Source of the DNA: Gnetum montanum | Lineage: Eukaryota; Streptophyta; Gnetopsida; Gnetales; Gnetaceae | Length of the DNA: 64,000 bases | Direction: 5' to 3' | NCBI GenBank assembly: GCA_015680685.1 | Contig: MNCI01020931.1 | Span: forward strand, 513,907 to 577,906 | Shown here: positions 58,406 through 64,000 of the stretch, in pieces | Position numbering within the stretch: position 1 is the stretch's first letter | Layout: each line of letters starts with the position of its first letter | Notes under the pieces: model-generated | What the model was told of the DNA's origin: nothing | What the model saw: the letters and a program-made list of their open reading frames with translations, nothing else | Databases searched by the model: none | Made by a program: the position numbers and the translations under genes

Positions 58406-59346
58406 TGATGAATTGTTGTTGTGTCCTATTGATAGGTCCCTATTGATGTGGCATCATCAATGGGGCCCCATCTACTTGGTGTTGTCGCATTGACAAGGCC
58501 GCATCAACGTAGCATTTGCTATATCTATGGGGCCTCATTGACATAGCTCTAGAATAAACACTATAAATATGTCCTTACCAGCCATGTTTATGGAGGTCTT
58601 GTGATAGTTGTAGTAGAGCTCTTGTAGTTTTTCCATTTTAGAGTTAGAATATTTCTCTAAGTTCTTGTAGTAGGAGTTAGAAAGTGTACAGATCTTTATT
58701 CAAGCACTATTGTACATGAACACACAAGTATGAATGGCAATAAAGATGAGCCTTTTAATCAAACCTTGTAACACTTGGATTAGATTAATAATTTATTTGT
58801 GAATTTATTACTTTCATTAATTATGTAGTTAATTAAGCTAAGACTTTAAGTGATCAATTAATTAATTAAGCTAAATAGATTAAACACACAAGTACGACCT
58901 CTTTGAGCATAAACACATATGCACTTGGTAATCTCTATAGCATTATTGCTTGGTTCACCTAGTAGCATAACACTTGGTAACCCTAGTAGCGGATACATGG
59001 GTTTAGGATGTGTACAAAAAGTGGGACCAGATGCTTATGTTTGGACTAGCTAGAAATTAGTTAACTAGTCAAATTAAATTAGTTATTAAAATACTTCAAT
59101 TTTATATTTTTAGCACTAGGAACATAAAACATAAACTAATAAAAATAATATGCCTTGATTACACTTAACCATACCATGTGCATCACAAGTGTAATTCAAA
59201 AGATAATGAATGACTATTAGGGCAACGTTCACTTCCTAGAAGACTAGTGTGCCGTAAGACATAAATTTTGTAGAGTTTGACCAGATTGCATGTGAATGCT
59301 TTGTGATTCATATGCTTAGGTGTAGAGATACTTCAATCACTGATCA
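58406..59346 (+). repeat. Middle (shared) LTR of element E
   Basis: 941 bp, TGATGAATT...TGATCA. U3 has TTGATGTGGC, CAATGGGGCCCC, CATTGACAAGGCC and CATCAACGTAGC modules. TATAAATA lies at 58562-58569. It follows a polypurine tract, as a 3' LTR would, and precedes a primer site, as a 5' LTR would. Confidence 0.88.
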
Positions 59347-59347
59347 T

Positions 59348-59365
59348 TGGCACCATTTCCAAGGA
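59348..59365 (+). promoter_or_regulatory. Primer binding site of E, unit 2
   Basis: TGGCACCATTTCCAAGGA; decayed tRNA-Asp complement one base after the LTR. Confidence 0.78.
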
Positions 59366-59500
59366 TTCTTTTTGTTTGAAATGTGTGCTATCTAGGATTA
59401 GTGAACATCATTAACATCATTGGATGAACCCTAAGGTCAACATCATTCTCATAATAAATATAATTACATAAGCACATTGATATTTTATCTGTATTGCAAA

Positions 59501-61900
59501 ATGTCTTCTTCTCACAAGCATGATGATGCTAAATTGCTAGTCCCTTAAGAATGTAAGGTGGTGTATACTCATCTAGATGAGTATGTGCCTAACTTTACCT
59601 TCATCCTACATTAGGATGAACAACTATGATGGTGTGATATGGAAGGCAATAATATAATGCATCCTAATTAATTTGTGCTTGTAATGCTACTTCAAATTCT
59701 TAGGAGGTTGGGCATGCAAGATCTTCAAGAGGAGTACGTTGTGCATGATTATAACTACTGGTACTACTGTCCCACTAAACACAACGTAGGAGAGATCGAC
59801 ATCAACAGAAGCACCATGGGCTTGTCAAAGGAAAAAAGTTCACCAATCCCTTGTTCTTGCTTAACCAAGATGATAATGAGGACCCTTCCTCTAGGATCTC
59901 TCAACATGAAAATTCTCCACCCCTTGTTACTAGTGATGGGGATGTGGTCCTGAATCTATGGTCCACTATCAACAATCTAGGTTTAGGTGAAGATGGCACT
60001 TAAGACATGGACTCAAATAAGCATCAAGATGATAAGAAAATTGATGAATGTTTTCATGACAACAGAAGGAAAGTTGGTAGATACCATGGTGGTGGTAGTC
60101 TTCCTCCCTCTTCACCCTCTTCAGCTACATCTTCTTTTCCTTCTAGTTTTGAAAAATGTTGTAGAAGGAACAACTATGATGGAGGTGAATAATGGGACAA
60201 TAACACTAATCGCTAGGCTTACAATGAACAAAGGGGTAATAGAGGACATCATCGGAAACAAAAAAATAATGATGATGATGAGCCTTTGCTAGCAACCTGA
60301 AGTATATTAAATATTGTAGAGGTTGTAAAAACTCCAACTAGGCATGTAAAGGATAGTTAAATCAAACAACTTGATATGAATAACATTCCTAGATTTGAGG
60401 GGGGATATAACTCTAATCCATAGGCATACCTTCAAGCTTTCCATGATGCCTGTGTCTTACAAAACATCAAAAATAATTGGTAGAAATTAAAGCTATTTCT
60501 CAGGACACTCATCAAGGAATTAGAAAGTTGGTATCGGTTCTTGGAGCTAGAATCTATCTGTAGGTGGAGTACATTGCTCAAGCTATTTAACAATAAATAT
60601 TAGATGTACTCTAGAGTGTCTAATCTAAGAAGGTAGATCCAAGGATGAAAGTAAGGAAACCATGAACCCTTGGATGCCCCCATGGGTAAATACTATTCTA
60701 TTATACACTGATGCCCTAGCCATGGTTATTCTTAGTGGGAACAACTTTGCCATATCATAGATGGACTTAGCTAAAAAACAAGGAGAACTCTTGGAGTCTA
60801 TGCCTAAGGGAGACTATCCAAACTTAGAGCCCATCAAATTCAAAGGCTAATTGAGTAGGTAGAAAAAGAAGAAGGAGAGTTGAGAAAATGTGAAAGTGTA
60901 GAGTAATACAATAGGAATGCCTCCATAATGGAGAGGGAAGTCCAATTTTGTGATAGTGAGGAGGAATCACCTCTTGATGAGGTGGTAAATGGAAAGACCT
61001 TGCCAATCCATAAGTCTATCTAAAATTTTGGCTAATGTGGATAAAGTGTGGGATTTGTTGGATGAAAAATTCTAAACTTCTCTGAAAATCACTGAAGAAT
61101 CAAGAGAGTAGAGTAGTGATGGTAACCGCAAGAGATGAAAAGATGCTGAACGTGCTAGATTGTTGCAGTAGATGAAGTTGTGGGAACTAAGTCAGATGAT
61201 GATGGTGGGTGTGACATCTACCAATACGAACATCCTAAGGGATGTTGCCCCATTGTGTCACACTTATAGGAATTTGGGGTGTATGCTCTAAACTCATGAC
61301 TAGCATGAAGGCAAGCACCTAGAAGGTTACCTTATCCTCAAGGAAATCCTAGGAAGTTCCATCAACAACAACAATATTATCCAAGTGGAACTCCACCACA
61401 ACCATATGAGCAATATCAACAATGGCACCAACCATAGTCATGGGGGATGCCACCACCAAGGCAACAATACCCTTATAGGTAACTAGATCCATATGGGTAT
61501 TACATCAACAACCTTTGTCTCCACTTGACTCTTCTAGTCACGTTTCTCCTGCCCAATCACTACCATCTTTTTGAATACTATAGAGATCACTCTTCACATT
61601 CCAGGAGGGATGCCACTTTTTATCCTTGTCCTCCTCTAATTTTTGCACTTGTTCCTCCACCCTCAACACAACTACCACATACTTCATCCATGCATGATGA
61701 ACTTCTAGCTTAGCCACAACAACGTAATGCTTCCATGGCTATCAATCTACAATTGGTTTCTCAACCAAGGTGTTCAAAACCTCATGCTCATAAAAGACTA
61801 TTCTTTCAACCTAACATCCCTACTAAGCCCTCATAGACTGAGGTAGCTCATCACCCTACTCTTGCTTCGTGCTCTATAGATCATTCCATTGGGTCTCCTT
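59501..61900 (+). pseudogene. Gag of E, unit 2
   Basis: Starts at 59501 (ATGTCTTCTTCTC). YTHLDEYVPNFTF is followed by the shared amber at 59612-59614. It retains the 0.7-kb N-terminal to central section missing from unit 1. The central gag lies near 60370-60800, the acidic linker near 60840-61150, and the knuckle CDIYQYEHPKGCC near 61211-61250. A Tyr/Pro/Gln-rich tail follows. Frameshifts and many stops. Confidence 0.7.
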
Positions 61901-61919
61901 CAAACTAAATGCTATTCAA

Positions 61920-62390
61920 AATCCATACTATTATGCTTACTCATGTTGTATCTGATTGGATCTAGGTTGGTAGCCTTCTCAAGAAATTAGTTGATCTTGG
62001 GAGTCCTCTTATCTATTTATAGATTACTAGGAATGAATCATGTAAGGCTCTTCTTGATTTAGGTTCTCGTATGAACTTGATTTCTCATGAGATGTATATT
62101 TACGACAGCTTACTACCTCTTAAAAAGAGTAATATCATATTGGAATTGACAGACCAGTCCATCAGTGTTCCACGGGGACTGGTTGAAGACATTGTGACAA
62201 CTGTTTTTGGATGGTCTTATCTTGCTAATTTCTCAATAATCAAGGTTTAAAATTGCAAAGGGGACTTCCCAATCATTATGGAAAGGGCATGGTTAAGCAC
62301 TATTAATGCAAGAATAAGCATTAAAGATCTTTCCCTTGTGATATCAAATCAAAATACATTTGAAAAGATTGAAAAGCGATGAGTTCTATG
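61920..62390 (+). pseudogene. Retropepsin-like protease of E, unit 2
   Basis: ALLDLGSRMNLISHEMY near 62047-62095 (DLG for DSG) and FPIIMERAWLSTINARI near 62267-62316. Confidence 0.68.
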
Positions 62391-62689
62391 CATCATGTAC
62401 AGTGACACAGGGTGCAATTGTGTGCAAAAACTCTAGTTCATGAAACTTGCATTTATTTCCACATGCAAGTAGTGTTCACATGAGGTAGATATTCAAAGGT
62501 GTTTGTATGCAGTAGCCACAAAACAAGAGAGCACCCAATGGCTGACTGTTGATTCATGCAGTAGCACAATGTGCATGGAACCTACTAAGAGCCTGACATG
62601 CACTTATGTCATAGGCATGGATGAACTAGAGCAAGTTCATCACCAACTTTCTGATGGTGAGAATGTTGATACCAATTAGGGAGAGTTGA

Positions 62690-63379
62690 AGATTACTAAA
62701 AATTTTAAACAGGAACCCCTAGAGTTGAAAACTCTACCTACCAACCTAGAATATGCATTCTTGAAAAATGGCAAGCCAATCATACTCAATGCCAAACTTA
62801 ATCTTGGGTAGAAAGAAAAATTGTTGAAAGTGTTCAACAAATGACCAACAATCTTTACTTGGTCATATCCTGAACTCACTAAAATTGATCCATGGATATG
62901 CTAGCATTGCATTTATACTAATCTTTCCATGAAGCTAAGGAGGAAACTGCAACAACAACTAAACCAAATTAAAGCATATAGTCAAAGAGGAGATTGAGCA
63001 ACTCCTTAAGGCAGGGCTCATCTACCCCATTGCAGATAGTGAGCGGGTTAGTCCACTCATCATAGTTCCCAAAAGGGATGACAAATGACAAGTTTGTATT
63101 AACTTTAGGTTGTTAAACATGGAAATATTCAAAGATCATTTTCTATTCTCATCCATTGATCAGGTGTTGGACACCATATCTGGGCATTACTATTATAGTT
63201 TTTTAGATGGTTATAGTGGCTATAACCAAATCCAGATTGCACTAGAAGATTAGGATAAAACAACATTCACAAGTCCTTGGGGGACCTTTGCATATCACAA
63301 TATGTCTTTTGGTTTGTGCAATGTCCCTACCACTTTCCAACACCTGGTCTTAAGTATCTTTCAGCAACAAATAGGTAGT
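62690..63379 (+). pseudogene. Reverse transcriptase of E, unit 2 (cut)
   Basis: N-terminal RT: EEIEQLLKAGLIYPIADSE near 62990, VCINFRLLN near 63093, SGHYYYSFLDGYSGYNQIQI near 63180, FTSPWGTFAYH near 63270, and VLSIFQQQIGS. It ends at 63379 where the LTR of element C begins, just before the FMDD active-site box. Confidence 0.75.
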
Positions 63380-64000
63380 TGATGAGACGCGGCTTGCATG
63401 TGCCGCGATATCGCATACACGATATCGCGTCTTCTCCTGCGATATCGCATACGCGATATCGCGTCCCGCTGTCATATCTATAAATAAGAGGCGGCACTCC
63501 CTTCATTTCCCAATCCTGGCTAGTGTAGCGAAGCTCTAGCAGATTGATCACTCCAGAGTTAGAATTTTTCCCCATGTGCCCGCAGTAGGAGTCCTAGAGT
63601 GAACGGCTCTTTATTCGAGTAGCTTGTAACCTGAACCCAAGTTGTGTACGGCAATAAAGACNNNNNNNNNNNNNNNNNNNNNNNNNNNNNNNNNNNNNNN
63701 NNNNNNNNNNNNNNNNNNNNNNNNNNNNNNNNNNNNNNNNNNNNNNNNNNNNNNNNNNNNNNNNNNNNNNNNNNNNNNNNNNNNNNNNNNNNNNNNNNNN
63801 NNNNNNNNNNNNNNNNNNNNNNNNNNNNNNNNNNNNNNNNNNNNNNNNNNNNNNNNTAGCATAGAAGATAAGCCGAAAATACCAAAAAAATCACATACCT
63901 CAGACTTGCTTAACCATACACCATGACACTTACAAGCAAGCCTGGGAAGACAACGAACGATTAACCCCAAGTGTTTCTTGTGGCGTTAAGGCATTTAGTC
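63380..64000 (+). repeat. LTR of element C (partial)
   Basis: Starts TGATGAGACG at 63380 inside E's RT and continues past the right edge of the window. U3 holds two well preserved GATATCGC palindromic modules at 63405-63428 and 63439-63462. TATAAATA lies at 63479-63486 and AATAAAGAC near 63653. It is broken by an assembly gap. It belongs to the same subfamily as D's LTR. GTAGT (63375-63379) is the presumed target duplication. Confidence 0.85.
63662..63856. other. Assembly gap (195 N)
   Basis: Unknown bases within the LTR of element C. Confidence 1.

Larger units (their letters stand above)
46595..63379 (+). mobile_element. Element E: tandem Athila-like retrotransposon
   Basis: Head-to-tail arrangement: LTR (46595-47546), internal region 1 (47547-58405), LTR (58406-59346), internal region 2 (59347 to the C insertion at 63379). 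Both LTRs are followed by a primer site and gag, so they act as two 5' ends, with the middle LTR shared. Internal region 1 is the most complete element plan in the window (gag, protease, RT, RNase H, integrase, ORF3, polypurine tract). It has a gag deletion near 47856 relative to unit 2. The arrangement probably arose by unequal recombination between LTRs. Confidence 0.85.

Overview
The window is nuclear DNA of a plant with a large, transposon-filled genome. Nearly all of it is Ty3/gypsy LTR-retrotransposon sequence in several nested layers. There is one plant LINE and one ordinary, intact host gene. Old, heavily mutated Athila-like elements with a primer site matching tRNA-Asp, AT-rich intergenic DNA and the plant form of the OST3/OST6 protein point to a seed plant, possibly a gymnosperm; the sequence alone does not fix the species.

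Layout: (1) 1-4017, minus-strand Athila-like element D, 5' part only. (2) 4018-17211, older minus-strand element B, cut by D at 4018 and by plus-strand element A (7627-14751); A has both LTRs and a GACCC target-site duplication. (3) 17898-26968, minus-strand element G of a different gypsy lineage, with 1.6-kb LTRs, gag and protease only, and a TTTAT duplication. (4) 26969-29668, AT-rich intergenic DNA. (5) 29669-30766 minus, an intronless 365-residue OST3/OST6 subunit of oligosaccharyltransferase. (6) 31347-37171 minus, an almost full-length LINE with a 14-bp duplication, inserted about 0.6 kb upstream of the host gene. (7) 37801-46594, plus-strand Athila-like element F, entered by element E at 46595. 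(8) 46595-63379, element E as a head-to-tail tandem (LTR, internal region, LTR, second internal region). (9) 63380-64000, the start of another element (C) inserted in E's second reverse transcriptase. Assembly gaps lie at 31743-31935 and 63662-63856.

The Athila-like elements (A-F) share one plan: LTR, tRNA-Asp primer site, gag with a CX2CX3HX3C knuckle, retropepsin, RT-RNase H, integrase, a long non-coding stretch, an extra open reading frame (ORF3), a polypurine tract and an LTR. All copies are broken by stops and lost catalytic residues. The most interesting signals are regulatory. The U3 of each LTR carries a different set of short palindromic or repeated modules upstream of a TATAAATA box. 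Elements E and F carry a second copy of their own module type between integrase and ORF3. In E this is followed by a TATA box, a consensus splice donor and a roughly 2.7-kb ORF3 frame. This suggests an internal, U3-derived promoter driving a spliced ORF3 message. A motif like the 3' polypurine tract (AGTCATGGGGG) also recurs at three fixed places in the element. Assignments rest on reading motifs by eye and on comparing copies within the window; no database search was possible.
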